A stretch of 64,000 nt of DNA from Durusdinium trenchii (Eukaryota; Sar; Dinophyceae; Suessiales; Symbiodiniaceae), in contig CAXAMN010006557.1 in assembly GCA_963970005.1 (NCBI GenBank), positions 141,123 through 205,122 on the forward strand, given 5' to 3'. This document shows positions 10,894 through 24,195 of the stretch, in pieces. A model generated the notes under the pieces. That model did not search any database and had not been told where the DNA came from. It worked only from the letters and a program-made list of their open reading frames with translations. Every line of letters begins with the position of its first letter. Within the stretch, counting starts at the first letter, position 1. The position numbers and the translations under genes are program-made.

Positions 10894-13545
10894 CTGCACT
10901 CGGGTCTGGTCCCTAGTGAGGTGCTAATTCAACCCCTGTCAAAGATGCATGCCCAGCACAAATACAGTAGGCTCAGTAGGCTGCAAAAGTCCTAAGAGTC
11001 TGCCTACCTTCCTTCCTTCCTCCTCCCTCCCTTCCCTTACATTTGTTTACACACTAGATGTGAGCAACACTTGATGTATTAAAAAAAACCCTATACATTT
11101 TGTATGACCACTTTCAGCCTTATCGTTTTTTTAAACTCTTTATCGTTTTTCAATGTTTGGAACTCAGTATACAGTCTCTTGTCGTTTCCCAGCTAACCAC
11201 ACATGTCCCTGCCTCCACTGCAAAAAAGTCGGTGTCTGTTATGTGTGTGCGCGCGTGCATATGTTCAATGAAAATTTGACTGTTCAAAATGTCCTTCAAA
11301 CAGACTCCAAACATCAAGGAAAGCCAGGAACTGAAGGAATTTGACCAGGAATATCATTAAGAATTAAACATCAACTAGCTACTTTTTCTACACTTTTTCT
11401 ATCTTTTTCTCCTCTCCCCCTGTCTCTGTGTCTATTGCCCTTTACGAGGGGGGAGCGGTGAGCACCCCTCGGGCCCCAACCTGTTCGCCGGTTCCCGGCT
11501 CGAACGGTACCTAGATGGAGTCTTATTGGTGGACGAACCTGAGAAGCTGCAAAACGAAAGCCAGCGCTTCCCTTTCTCATGTGGGACATGGTCTTCCCGA
11601 GGACTTTTTCGTGTATTCTTGTTATCGTTTTTGTTATCGTTTTGTTATCGTTTTGGAACCCCCAACGCTTCACCCATTTTGGTGGCCTAACGGACTCAAA
11701 CACTTAATACAACATATTCTCAAGAATGATTCACATGGGTGCTGTTGACCTGTCGGCCTAACATCCACTGAATTAGAATCCATGCATGTACATGCAACTA
11801 TACTTACCCATATGGATCAGCAAATGTCTACCCATGTCCCAGCGATGCTCAAGGAACCAAAAAAGAAATCACTCCTGAATGCTTGTATTCCACGAAAACC
11901 TTGACATGAAACACTCTTGTCAAAAAGAATGCACCTGAAATCAATAACTGGATTTGACAGCTATTTGCTTCAAGAACTGAAGGCATTTGAATTTCCAATG
12001 CTTCTATTCTCATGTACTGTACTGCATGTATTACATGAGTGTTATCGTTTTTTTTTTTTAACTCTTTATCGTTTTACAATGAATCAGCCATGGTTTGCTA
12101 TAACGGGACCACTGTTTACATTTCTCCTAGGTCCCGGGTTTTTTAAAAACATCACTTGTCTTTACAATATGAGCATGAAGAGAGCATGAGGAAGACTTCA
12201 CATAGGCATCCAGGAAAACAATGGTTACCCACGCTCATCTAAAGCCCCTGTGCCAATTAAGTGAGATTTCAAGAACAAACTCAATATGACTCAACCATGT
12301 GAATGTTGCTTCAAAGGCCCAAGGTTGCCATGTTGTAGAGAAAGCTGTTGGTCGAACCATGAATGAACATGTTTGTTTGATCATATTTTCATAGATCTTA
12401 GTGGTTAGCGGACATTAATGGAAAACACACATGACCAGAAACATGCAAACTACCAGGCAACTAAAATAAGCAAGAAAATTGAAATCCACAAAATGAAACC
12501 ACTGTTTTTTTCATCTACTTTCTGTCAGCCAGAAAATTTATACCGTAGTTTATCTGGTGCAGGCACATCTGATGCGCACATGCCAATCCCACATATCTTT
12601 GGACATCCGTGCTCTCAAAGCCAAAATGGGCGCGCACACCAATCTGTCAAAACCAATGAAGATGTTGATTCATTCGAGAAAAAAACAATCGCTCAAAAGT
12701 CTACAAAAAGTCATCTCCGACCACATGTTCCATGATGTTGGCCCTTTACAACATGCGATCCTTGACCCGTGCCTTTTTCTTAAAATAGTTCTATTTGTAT
12801 CATCATATCTGAACACAGTTTTGACTCTACACAATGGGGTTCTGTAGTTGCCAAAAACTGCCTCGCTACAAAATGACCCCTGTGTAAGGGCCTCAACCTC
12901 TCTCTTTTTGTAGAAAAACATCAAGGTACAGTTTTCCCAAAATGATTCTTGCATAGTTGCTGTTTATTTACATGAAGGGCTCTTTAAATAAGCTACCCAC
13001 TCCCGCAGAACAAGCCCAGCTGATCGACATCTACAGTGTGTCTCTCTCTCTCTCTCAGTACGTCCATCGATATTTCCTCTGGTGCAAAGAGTCACGCCAG
13101 TTGACGATCCTGGACACAACTCGAAACTATTTCGATTAGATCTATTTAGATCGGCCTAATTCCTCCATCCATCCTGGGGGTCCTTGGCCCCACCTGGCAC
13201 CCAAGGCCGCTATTGCTGCCCTGCAAGGGTAAAGATGCCCAATCCTGAGAGATGTCACGGTCGACCGGCACTTGAAGGTGGTGCCCAAGAAGGGATGAGT
13301 CCGGACATACCCATTGTGGACATACCCAGATTTTTTCACCAGGCCAAGCTTGCATTAGAGAAGAAAAACAAGGTAATTGTAATAGTTCAAGACTCATACG
13401 GGGTTGGGGTCCATGTGGCGGGTAAGTCTCTCACTAACAAACAGCACATCACAGTTCAGTTACACCCCCCGGGCCCCATGGCCCTGAGATCACAGCAGTG
13501 CAGGGCCCCATGGCCCTGAGTCGTGCAGACCAACGGATGGTGACG
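10894..13545. other. mostly non-coding DNA
   Basis: Contains CTTCCTTCC repeats near 11010, repeats of TTATCGTTTT near 11130, 11625 and 12040, and a (CT)n run near 13043. A possible 30-nt exon at 11481-11510 (minus; VPFEPGTGEQ between TAG-G and a CAG-GT donor) is too short to list separately. Confidence 0.35.
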
Positions 13546-13911
13546 TCACTGGAGTGCCAAGCGGTCTTTCACCGATCTATCTAACTCCATGCGTGAGCTT
13601 GCTTCATGTTCGTCTCCCATGACAAACGCCTGTGACAACGTGAAAACAGCTTCCGTGTACACCTTCTCAGTCACACCATAATGGAAAGACAACCGATCAA
13701 AGAACCGTCTTAGCTGCCCTAAAACAAAAGGCCAAGCGTCCCCTTTCACGAGATGGACATGGAGCGGTGTCTTTTCCGGCACCACCGGCGGAAAAGACAA
13801 AGGAGAGGTGGCCTCAAACTCAGAGTGTTTTTTCTTGTCTGGAAGCCACAACACCTGATGTTTGTATAAAACTCTTAAAGACAGTCTCTGGCTGAGCAAA
13901 CTCATGATCAT
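13546..13911 (-). CDS. hypothetical ORF or long exon
   Basis: An unbroken 121-codon minus frame, long for this window. It includes PPVVPEKTPLHVHLVKGDAW, GQLRRFFDRLSFHYGVTEKV and YTEAVFTLSQAFVMGDEHEA, with balanced composition and no low-complexity stretch. I do not recognise the family. It could be a single long exon or part of a decayed element. The start codon is arbitrary. Confidence 0.4.
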   Translation of the reverse strand: MIMSLLSQRLSLRVLYKHQVLWLPDKKKHSEFEATSPLSFPPVVPEKTPLHVHLVKGDAWPFVLGQLRRFFDRLSFHYGVTEKVYTEAVFTLSQAFVMGDEHEASSRMELDRSVKDRLALQ

Positions 13912-15390
13912 GCCACCATGAAATCCTGCCTCGAGACGACTGAAGTAGCAAGAGCGTGAACACTGTGAGTGTGGTGTTTGTCGTTAAACAAATTGATTAC
14001 AAACGGTTGCGATGTATTGGTTAAGTGTGGTTTGCTGGTTGAACATGGTTGAACATGGTTGAACTGGATCTACATGGATTTTAGCATCCACTTTTGTTGT
14101 GACATGGAATTTGTCAAAACAGTCAAGCTCATGAAAGAAAAATGCACAAAGAAACAACAAATACATAACACATCCTACAAAAACACATCAAAAACGACCA
14201 AAAAAGAGACTCCAAACAATAACTGTTTAAATAGTTTTATGTTTCTTTCTTAGTTGTTTCTTGAGTGTCGAGTAAATTTGTTTGTGTTTTGCAGTTTTCT
14301 CTCCGAGGGTTCTGAGTTCTCCTTTCTGGTTGAGTCTTGTTGTTGTTGTTGCTGTTTTCATGAGCTTTCTGGGAAATAGTCATCACAACACTTTTGAATA
14401 CCCCTCTTTGGCATGATGGGGTTCACTGGATTCTGCTCGTCACCGCGCCAGGAGCGAAAACCCTCCGCAAGCAAAGCACAACAAACAACTCACACAAGAC
14501 TACGCAAAAAAAAAAACAGCAACAACAACAAACATAACACCACAAACTGCCACAAACACGCACACAAACATGGCAACCCACCTAAATCGGTTGACGCCCT
14601 TCTCATGGTGACCCCCAACATTACTGGACGGGCGGCTGTGTTGAAAACATCGACCCTGGCAAAGGCAGTCTTTGGAGAGTCCTCCACGGCCCGCGCCTGG
14701 TCGAAGGATATTGACGAAACCGGGTCGGACATTACCACAAGTGTACTTTGGAAAATGGAAACACTGGCAGGGGTTTGGAGGGTTTGGTTCCAGTTGCTAT
14801 CTTCTAGAAGCCATTTCTAGAAGAATTTTGGATGCTGGCGACCCTTACCCAACCCACGTGGCGAATCCAGCGAACATCATCCAATGTGTCCTTCGCCATG
14901 TCGGGTCGATAAGCGAATGGGGTGGTCCAAACACGGAGGTCTCCCAATAAAGGGACATGTCTGACTTTGGGTTTCCCTCATGCTGCGACAGTGGGACATT
15001 CTTGAATAGGGGGATTCTTCAAACAATAGTCATAGAGAGTCATAGTCCTTCAAAGTCACTCTAAGGAAATCCCTTGCAAATCCCTGAAGTGTGAATAGCT
15101 CTTGATCTCGCATGGTTTCCCAGGGGGTTGTGAGGGGTTGCTGAAGCCATTGATTCAATGCAAGCCCATGTGTTCTCTTGAGACTTTCTTACAACACTCC
15201 AAACACAGGAGACAACTCAAAGCACTCGTTACCTTCGAACGAGACCATCTTACAACACGAACGTCTAGTCCGACGTTCAGGTCCACCGTCTACCGTCTAC
15301 CGTCTCCAGCGGAAGCCGCACCGACATCGGCTGCGATTCGCAGGACGGTCCCGGTTTCGGTTTCGGCGCGGCGTTCGTCGACCGAGGCGC
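13912..15390. other. non-coding, with one weak exon island
   Basis: A minus frame at about 14590-14735 reads DPVSSISFDQARAVEDSPKT then AFARVDVFNTAARPVML, but it lacks a clean AG-G acceptor. It could belong to the downstream part of the lipase-like gene. The rest shows nothing. Confidence 0.3.
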
Positions 15391-15441
15391 TAGGTGTAAA
15401 ACCACCGCGCCACCCAGCGAATGGCCACAGGCAAAGGGGAC
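15391..15441 (-). CDS. lipase-like exon with GHSLGGA nucleophile elbow
   Basis: Seventeen codons after a CCGAG acceptor followed by G. GHSLGGA is the alpha/beta-hydrolase elbow in the form typical of class-3 lipases, with hydrophobic residues on both sides as the family requires. Confidence 0.65.
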
Positions 15442-17130
15442 CTCGGAAGGTGACCGAGGGGTGGCGGTTCCAAAGCCGATCTAGTAGATGAGATGGACGT
15501 GATCGACCTAGTTAGTAGCGTCTCTTGGGGAAGCAAATATGGAGGAATGATTCCCCAAAAGAACAATTTGCAGCTGTTTGCATTCTTGACACACTTGAAA
15601 TCACCCTTCCTTCCCTGACCCTGGTGCGTGAGACTTTCACCAGGTGTACATCGAAGAAGTGTCGTCGACTGAGAACGACCAATTTCCCCAAATCCGATGT
15701 GGTCCCCAGCTCAAGCGCTGCTAGCAAATCCCTTGCCACCTGAAGACTGGTCCCTTTTCCATGACCTTTCTGGAGGGCAAGGACTGATCTGCTCCACGAA
15801 CCAGTGGTCTGGTGTCCATGTTAGTCTGCAGGTACCCGCAAGCCTGGCATGGCCCGCTAGCTTGATCCTCCAAACCTTCAATGATGACCCTCCCTCCAAT
15901 GGTTTCGCGGAGTGAATTCCAACCCGTTTCCCTTGGTATTCGGCTTTCATGGTCTTTCTAGGCTAGCCTAGGGCAATCCACTTCAATGAGGATGTTGGAG
16001 GGAGAGTACGTTGTGTTCTGTTCCTTTCTCTTTGAGGTTGCTTGACCCTGAACGACCCTGGCTTTCGGAGGATTTGCTGATTGGTTCTTGGTGACTTCTC
16101 TGGTTGGCTTTGCCCCACTCCCACTTGGCCCAGCTTACTTCAGAAACCCCGAAAGACGTATTCTTGGCAATGGCATTTTTGCCCGTAACCACAGCCTCCG
16201 AGTCTCCAGGTATACAGTATGTAATGATATTTATTATTATATATAAATATATATATAATGTATTGACCGCCACCACCCCCCCAAAAACCTATCAACTTGC
16301 TAGAGCCACCACCAGTCTCTCGATGTCCTTCAAACTCAGCACCTCCTATCTGGCCAGACCCCATCTCATCACTGCCCGATTCCAAGTGGCATAGTTTTCG
16401 AAGCGCCGGCGCACGGCCAAGTACTCCTTCACAGTACCATGTGCTCTGGGTGGGTCTCAGTGGTGCAAGGCATGGGCGAGCAGACACTTCACTCCTTTAT
16501 AAAGATAATCTATCTCACCACAAATCAGCTTCCAGGATATCCCTCCCAAGGTTGCGCAAAGTTCTCTGATGCTCTGCGGAGAACGAAGCTGCCAAGAGGC
16601 CATAGCCCAGCATGATATGCATATTGCTGGTCATGTCCTCAGCCAGCACGCTTCACTGGATCCTACATCAGGTCTCCTTTGCGGCCTGCGACTGGGCTGA
16701 ACGACTGATGTGCATCCCAAACCTGTCAATCACCCAGTTGTACACTGAAATAAAGCCCAGAAAATCCCAGAAAGTACTGAGAAATTGAACCCCCACAAAA
16801 ACGCTTTAGCAGCACAATTGTCACAAGATGTCACAAGCTATGGTCTACAATGTCCTACATCAGCCGATTCTCAATGTCGTTTAATGCGCACCGTTTTCTG
16901 CGTAAGCATCATGCTCTGCTGTTTTCAGATTTGCTGAGAGAAAAACAACTCCCTCCAGCGGATATGCTGCATGCAAGAAGGTGCTCAATCATTCCCTCAG
17001 ACACATGGAACTCTTGGAACGAGCCGAGATGCATCTGGGGCGGTGAGCGGGTTCAGGGAGACGTTGGTCCCCCGTACGGCGGCGAAGAGCCGCTTCTCTT
17101 GGTGATCCACGAAGCAGACCAGGTCTAGAC
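15391..17130 (-). CDS. class-3 lipase-like gene (partial, spliced)
   Basis: Class-3 lipases are serine esterases that hydrolyse acyl esters of lipids. Four short minus exons fit in order and in phase. 17130-17063 (LDLVCFVDHQEKRLFAAVRG then TN) carries the RGT strand that precedes the oxyanion hole. 16426-16373 reads EYLAVRRRFENYATWNRA. 15739-15680 reads VARDLLAALELGTTSDLGKL. 15441-15391 reads VPFACGHSLGGAVVLHL, with the nucleophile elbow GHSLGG and its catalytic serine. All acceptors are AG before G. The first three donors are GT and the last GC. The distance between RGT and GHSLGG is shorter than usual, so an exon may be missing. The catalytic Asp and His were not found. The 16.4-kb exon is the weakest member. 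Confidence 0.6.
17063..17130 (-). CDS. lipase-like exon with RGT motif
   Basis: Acceptor GCACGAG before G. The frame has a hydrophobic strand (LDLVCFVD), a turn (HQEKR) and LFAAVRGTN, matching the N-terminal core of class-3 lipases. It ends at a GTCTCC donor or slightly later. Confidence 0.6.
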
Positions 17131-17759
17131 CTCGTGCCCGTGCGAAGATGCAAAGAGCTGAGGGAGGGGATCGGGTGAGCCCATGGAACCGCAAAAGGGT
17201 AACCCTCAGTGTGTAAATGGGACAGTGACTTGTTCGATCTCTTCTTGGTCCTGTAACTATACATGTGAGTGCAATGTTTCTGAACACCTTCCCCTGGGAC
17301 GACCCTTGTCTGGCAGCAAGACGTCCAAAGAGATACAAAGCCCAGACGAGGATAACGAGGTCCTGCCAGGAGGTTGTTGGGTCACTCCGAAACTGCTGCT
17401 GCTTCCAACTTTTGGGATACCACAGCTCTTTCGAGTCTTTCGAGTGAATTCTGCGCCAAGCTCCTCAAAAGACCCCTCGATATGGATGATGGCAACAAAT
17501 GAAATGGATGTTGCTTGCACAACTATAGGCTATAGGCACTTGTGCATCCCTACTTGGGCCCTTGGGCTCTACGTGAACCCTGCATGTGTGGATCATAAGA
17601 GGGGGAACCCACTAAAGGCACAAACTAGAAAAGGCAGGATTTATATAATTTTATATATACAGTAGAATGATTTAGAAGGGACCTGGATCATCATTGTTGT
17701 TGACATTTCCTTTGTTCGGGTGGTCTCCTCACATGCACCCAAACCATCCCAAACCGTTT

Positions 17760-17897
17760 TCGGCGTTTTTGTCCGAGCTCTTCACTGGCAAACTCCACCG
17801 TCAGGCGCTGGAGCTGCTCGTGCGAGTAATACTCGCGGGCAGCCTGGTTCAGGTTGGCCTCCAGCGCAAACAGGACGGCGCTCTCCGCAAAACACAA
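17760..17897 (-). CDS. candidate exon, helical
   Basis: The minus frame gives FAESAVLFALEANLNQAARE then YYSHEQLQRLTVEFASEELG, strongly amphipathic and helix-like. An AG-G acceptor at 17858 would begin the exon at ANLNQAAREYY, although the frame is open further upstream. It may be an upstream exon of the lipase-like gene, as strand and spacing allow. No family recognised. Confidence 0.42.
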
Positions 17898-18662
17898 CGG
17901 GGTTTGCCGCTTGGATTTGAGAGCTTGTAGAGACCCAGTGAGGCAAAGGGGCTAAAAGAGCAAATCATATCTTGAACCTATAGCACGATCAGCTCCTGGA
18001 GCATGGCGACGCATCGTGGACATGCGCGATCCACCACTTGTTGCGCGATCCACCGCTGGCCTGAAAGTATCTTTAACATATCTTAGGTCCTAGGTTTTTT
18101 ATCGCAAATGTGAGCGGCTCCCAACACCTAATGACCTATGATGACCTATGGCATCTGTTTTCGGTGAACATCGAGTCGCTCTCATTTCCTACCCACCCCA
18201 TGCGGATCTACACCCGGCGTTTCCAGAGTTGCCCGGCTCTCCTTCACCCGGCGTCGGCACGTCTCCATGTCCACGTCCAACTTCCGGGGGCCGCGGCACC
18301 TGAGCGGAGCACCGGTCGAGCACCGGGTCTCGGACTAAGTGGGACACCTGGAAAGGTTGGGGCTGATCATGCACTTATGTCAATACAGGTGCAATTCGAA
18401 CTTGGTGCAACATGTGCCACCATCTTCGATTCTTCTTCTGTGCCACCATCTTCCAGAAAGCTTGGTGACATGGTTTGGGGGGTTCATGGCCGTGGGTGTG
18501 ATGGGGTTTGCACATCGGCACCTTGACATCGCCCATGATTCCGATGTTCGGAGAAGATGGCGAGCGACGAGCAAGCATCCACATGGGGCGCACGAAGAAA
18601 GAAGACGGTCGTGCGGAGGATGAAGGTTGACCAAGCAAGATGTGAAGAGTCAACTCATGTTT

Positions 18663-18684
18663 AACAAATATATATATATATATA

Positions 18685-18715
<31 letters not shown>
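18663..18715 (+). repeat. (TA)n then (TC)n microsatellite
   Basis: TATATATATATATATA is followed directly by a run of TC dinucleotides. It creates frames with RERERERDRDIYIYI on the minus strand that are not real proteins. Confidence 0.9.
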
Positions 18716-20871
18716 TGTTGAGACCCTCAACAAAAAGTGGTTCCGAGATGTTCCGAGGCTTGAGATTGTTGCTTTTTTCATATTTTTTCCTTTTGGTCAA
18801 GTGACTTATTCATGCTCTTCAGCAACTAGATGGATTACTGGATGACTATTCACAGGGCAAATCTATGTAAATGGTTCCCGTCCCTCTATCCTCCTGTTTT
18901 TTGTTTCCCAACTCATTCCTTCTGCTCTCTGTTTTCGCGACCCATGGATCTCCCTCGAGAGCCCCGGCAACAGGCTATCAGCACCACAACCTCGTTCGGC
19001 CGAGAGCCGCGGCAAAGGCGCTCCGTCGCTCCGTGGGACAGGAGGAGAGAGATGCCGTCCCATTTACTATCATTCACTATACATGCACCTGAGGCATAAG
19101 GGTCATTCATGCTCGAGTAGTTGAGGTAGTCCCCCATGGTGAGGCGATCCGGACTCTCCTTTTCAAGAGCCCCTGGCCCTGGCCTGATCGTCAACTATGC
19201 CAGTCCCATGGAGTGTTTGGGTCAAATCAAATCTTCTGGCGAAGGTCGTTCCGAGTGCGCCCCAGTAAACCACAGGCACCCCACTCGATGGAGGATGATG
19301 GAGTACAAAAAAAACGACGCGTCTGTGCTGCGATTGTGCTGCTATCTCCCATGGACGACAAGTTCAACAGATTGCCCATGCAAACCGAAGATCAAACGGT
19401 GCCCTATTAGACAAAGAGAGAGGTCTTCCAAGCAAGAGATCATGTCATGGAGTACGTGCAATCCTTTTCATCGTGCCAAGTATGATGCAAATGGTGACCT
19501 TTTCACATGGATCCGTGAGGAAGGCTTTCGGCCGCCACCGGCTCCCCTCGGTCAAGACCGGTCACGGGGCACGTTCCACCGATCCCATCGGTGAAAAGAG
19601 GGCGGCAAGCCCCCGTCTTTGACAGCTGACCGACCCGGCTCGCAGGACTAGTACCAAGCCACGAGTAAGCATGAGAATGCGAAAACCTGGAAACAAACAC
19701 TTGCATAGAAACACTCTGGCCAGAACAAACTGAACTTATCAAATGGATTGCTGGAGGAGCTTTGCCGACAAGCCCCCACTGGATTCAAGTCCAGGATACT
19801 CAAACACATCCATCTCCGTGTTGTTCAAAACAACGCAACAGAGCTGAGCAAAGCAAAATAATAGAGCATGTCATAGTAATTCAAATTCCACGGGAATCCA
19901 GCATTAGAGCTTGATTGGACCACCCATCTGCACCCCCATTACAAAAGATAGCCCTTCCCACAGTAAGTCTTTCAGACATGTTAGAGGGCCACTTCAAACA
20001 TTTCCAAGTAAACACAACTCCTGAAAACTCTTCAAAATATCAAAAGGAGATTTGCAAACTGATTCTCTGTATTGTAGGAGGAACAAGCATAGCTCGCCCT
20101 CCCCATAGGGAGAAAAAACACAATCGTCAAACCGACGTGCCATGGGAGCTTGTCAGTATGTACCATGTACCTATTGGTTCTTCATGTTTCTTTACTTGGG
20201 GATTTATCATGGTTCATCACATCCCCTCTATTCATCAACCAAGGCCGTCAAAGGCCATCCATGCAGCTTGTTCTTATTTTGGCCCTTGGGCCAACACACC
20301 ACCCTCCCTTCGTCCTCCGTTCGTCCAACTCCGCAAACCGAAGCCACTTCGGTCCCGTGGGATGGCATGCATGGGCAAGCCCGCCAAAATCGCCTCCAAC
20401 GACCAAACGAGGCGAACCAGCGACACGTGCGTTGCGACACGGGATGAGGAGTCCCTCCCTTCGGGGTGATGACCCCTTTGCCGGGGGTTGGCAAAAACAC
20501 CCCTGCAAACCGTGGCTGAAACGGCTGAAAGGCTGGGATTTCCCGCAGGGGTCCCAATTCCTGATCCTGCGGACGGGGCCAAGTGTGTGGAAAAGAGTGC
20601 CACTTTTGTCTGTGCCTGGTAAAATGTGAAAAGACAATTCGCAGGTGTAAATCAATCCCCTCCGATATCAATGCAAGCCTATATAGTAAACAAACGTAAA
20701 CAAGGATTCTGGGGACATTACATTGAATGGGCCATGGGACCACAGCTAGTAGATGGGGCCCCGTACCCCAAGGTTGCCTAGCCTAGGTCCCTAGCTCCAC
20801 CAACACTGGAGGTTTTGTTCCGCAGCTCAGCTGAAGCACCGCGTTGAGCCACCAACACTCGGAGAGCAGAC
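18716..20871. other. no supported gene
   Basis: Several overlapping open frames on both strands at 19.1-19.6 and 19.9-20.7 kb reflect low stop-codon density. None shows family motifs or splice-bounded coding. Confidence 0.35.
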
Positions 20872-20989
20872 CCCCCCCAACATGCAGAACCACTCGAACT
20901 CGGAAGTATTCAGGCTCCTGCAACTCCGCAAAGTCGGGTTCCATGGCGCCAGCGGGAATAAGAGGTGAAACGTCAGGGCAGGGTCGACC
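20872..20989 (-). CDS. candidate exon
   Basis: The minus frame reads YQFGRPCPDVSPLIPAGAM, then EPDFAELQ, then EPEYFRVRVVLHVGG before a GTCTGC donor at 20871. An AG-G acceptor lies at 20917, giving an exon of about 46 nt starting EPEYFRV. The longer open frame and an internal ATG are alternatives. The protein is not identified. Confidence 0.42.
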
Positions 20990-21837
20990 GAACTGGTACT
21001 GTTGCTACTTCGTGTTCTCTACATGGCCAGACTTGAATCTTGAAGACTGAGTGGAACCATCCCCAGGTCGAACACCGCTTGGGGAGCCCTGAACGGTTCA
21101 ACGTGCTCTTTGGCCGTCGACACCTGCGCTGAACTAAACCCTGACATAGCGAGGACAAAGTTTTTGGTGCGAAATTTCGCGCGCCGAAACACACGACGTG
21201 GAAGTCTACTCATCGCATGGAGCATCATCGTGGAAGTCGACTCATCATGACTCATCGACGGCAAGTCCAGGATTCATCGGGATGCAGCATTTGACAACTA
21301 TCCCACTTGTCGGTGCAAACTTTGACAACGACCAGTCCTTGAAGAAACATGGGCCAAACCTTGCCAAACCGGCCAAATGACGATCCACCATCATGTTCAG
21401 AATGGGAGAAGAATTCATCCTGACTGCTAAGATTTCAACGACCAAGGACACAATTGCTGCATGCATATATATATATATATATACTTGGCAAACCCCCAAA
21501 AAGAATTGACAGCTTTTGCTCATGGCATTGACATGCATTATTTTCTTGAGCTCTGGCGGCCTTGCTTCCCAGCCTTCAGGGCCTATAACACATGTCTAGC
21601 TTCAAACAAGACTTCTGGGAAGGTACTTGGCGGATGGCACCCCTGGCACCCCAAGGCTGTGCAGCCTGTGCCACATGCACATCATGCGCCATCCAGATCT
21701 GCTCCAGTTTGCCAACTGTGACCTTCTTCATTGTTGATTCTTCTGCTGTTGATCCTTTGCGACCAATCAAATCCCAAGACCGGAGTGCTTTTCCCAGTGG
21801 TGTTTACCTGAAGAAAACCGTCTTCGATCTCCATCCC

Positions 21838-21925
21838 TCTGACGGGGCAGCCGTCGCGGGCGGTGCCGCTTCTTTTCGGGGGCCGCCGGAGAGTTGGCGC
21901 CACGTGTCATCAACGCTGCTGAGAC
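21838..21925 (-). CDS. candidate exon
   Basis: A CCGCAG acceptor before G opens the minus frame LSSVDDTWRQLSGGPRKEAA then PPATAAPSEGW. Acidic/aromatic and Pro-Ala-rich parts suggest a domain edge followed by a linker. The end is approximate. Confidence 0.38.
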
Positions 21926-22553
21926 CTGCGGGCCGCGGTGTCCCTCATCGCGCGGACACCGTCCCTCCCCAAGGTGAACTGAGGTGGTCGAAGAACGTGG
22001 GGATGAAACCGTTGGACGTGGGATTTGCCTCCCCGTGAGATCTGGCTGCATTTTGTTGAAGAACATGGTTCTATAATATATATATGGGTACATCATGGTA
22101 TATCAATATCCTTTTACCAGCAACATGGTTAGTAAAGGCCCTTCTCAAGAATCGAGATAATCTTTTACCGACTGTTACTGGCGCTGGGACACACCCATTA
22201 CAATATACTGCTAGCTCTCACCAGTGCCAGTAACCATCACCCTTCTTGGGCCCCCACTGAACAGTCCCAAACTTAAGCAGTCCTGTGAGGTCCAAGCGAA
22301 CGACAACCCGAGTTCTTCCACAGTTCCATCAGGTTAAAAGCAAGAAGACATGTGCCACCCAAGTGGGTGGCACCTTCCACCCAAAGAACACCAACACGAG
22401 ATGCAGCGTGTTGGTGTTAATTAAGTCTATGTCTATATCTGTATAACTATTTGTCCTATACTCAAGAAAACCTGCACTGTTAAGGTGTTCCACCTTTTCC
22501 ACATTTTTCTGCCCTGCTTTCCATGTACGAAACAAGGGAGCTCGCTCTCCCGC

Positions 22554-22639
22554 CCCACTCGCTTGACCGGTCGACGCTCGTTTCCGACGCTCTTCGCTCG
22601 TCCGGGCGCCTGCGACTGGTGCACACCGAACTCTTTGGC
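22554..22639 (-). CDS. candidate exon, basic
   Basis: A CTCACAG acceptor before G opens AKEFGVHQSQAPGRAKSVGN then ERRPVKR on the minus strand, probably an unstructured basic segment. It has the same orientation as the neighbouring islands at 21.9 and 20.9 kb. Family unknown. Confidence 0.38.
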
Positions 22640-24195
22640 CTGTGAGCCTCCGTCCTCGCTGCGGCACAGGGAACACATCGGGGGAAAAAACACTGACTAA
22701 CTTGCAAAATTCCTCAAAAAACCTACAGAACACCATCGGGGGAATCACAGTCTCCCATGGTTCGTTGGCCTCTCCAAACTGCGTGCGCAAAATGAGTTGC
22801 CTCTAGCTTGAGGAAACATACAAGTATATATATATAATATATATATTGTTTGTTTAATGCTGTTGTGCATGTTGTTCTTTCTGTGCCTACCTTCTCAGTC
22901 AAGCGAGTCCATGTCTTTATCCCCGATGCCGTCTCATGTCCTCATGTCTCTTCCTTCTCATCTTCACCTCACCGGTGCCACAGAACGAGCTCAGCTGCGA
23001 CATGCTGGGCTGCTTCTGCTGAGGCTCCACAGGACCGTACGCGAGGTTCGCCCAACCAAAAGTGATGCTTTCCGAGGTTCAAACATGACTGAAGGATACT
23101 GAAGGACTATATATGCTAGCTGCTAACACCTGCCATCGTGTGTGGGATCCAACTTTCACATGGGATGTTTATGGTTCCTGTTGTTCAACAGTGGCCAAGA
23201 CGTGACAATTAACAATTGACCGTCCCTCACCCGGCTGGTTATATAATTCGATTCGATGTTGACCCGATGGTCTGATCAAATCATTTGATCTTTGTTTGGC
23301 CTGGAGTTGGTAGGGTGCGTGCGCCCAACCACGCACAAACCGGGCGGGAGCATCCTCCAAAACCAGGACTGTTCCACCGCCCAAGGCACGGAGCTCCAGC
23401 GATCCAATTCACGGGCGCGGTTCGGCGTGAAGTAAGGAACCACAAGGGGGAGAATGATCACTTGCCACAAACCACAGGAGAACGCCGTTATTGTGATGGT
23501 TGTTTCTGGCAATTCACAATTTAAACAAATAACGACTGCAATAACAACAATGACAGTCAACAAGCACCACCGCCACAACACAAAGACACAACTCAAAACA
23601 AGCACGAGCATCACCTTCCTCGCAAGGAAGACGGACTCTTTAAAGGACCGTGTGTTAAACATATTAAACCAACTTAGTCGTGGACTCGTAGGTTTTAGAC
23701 CACATGCTTTGGGTCTATTTGATGCCTTAGGCCCGGGGCCCAGTGGATGATAGGAATAGGGTTTGGGTCTATCCCATGCATGTCGAACACAAAGACCCAC
23801 AGACCCACACCCCAAAACGTCGGTGTAAACCAACCCTCGCGCCTTCGGCGTCGTTCGGGCGCCTGGTTTGGGCTGGGTGAGGAACAAAAGGTGAGTGGTT
23901 TGGCACTGGCACCCTATCATTCTTGACACAAACTTGTGCACAAACTGGATAGGGTGCATATTATCAGTTTGTGTCCAGTTTTGGCGAACTTGGATGATTT
24001 CCTGGTTCCATCATGTTTTGGCCGGTCTTCCCGTCATGTTTGATGCTTCATGTCATGCGAGCAAGCTGGCCAAGTTCCTCCACGTTCTCCCCACCCTTTT
24101 TCCCCCGCAAGAGGCAAGTTGCACAGGGACACCAACCTTTCAGTCTCGGACTTGGACCAAAACAGCTATACCGCCAAAAAATGTTGCCCAATACA
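22640..24195. other. non-coding with a long minus ORF of doubtful status
   Basis: A 227-codon minus frame at 23276-23959 includes a hydrophobic stretch (VMLVLVLSCVFVLWRWCLL) preceded by many Lys/Pro/Gly residues. It looks like the translation of a dispersed repeat rather than a gene, and no family was recognised. A (TA)n run lies near 22827-22846. Confidence 0.3.

Noticed and set aside
23276..23959. 227-codon minus ORF with a hydrophobic stretch as a membrane protein
   Set aside because: Unbalanced composition and repeat-like feel, with no splice or family support; left as unassigned DNA.
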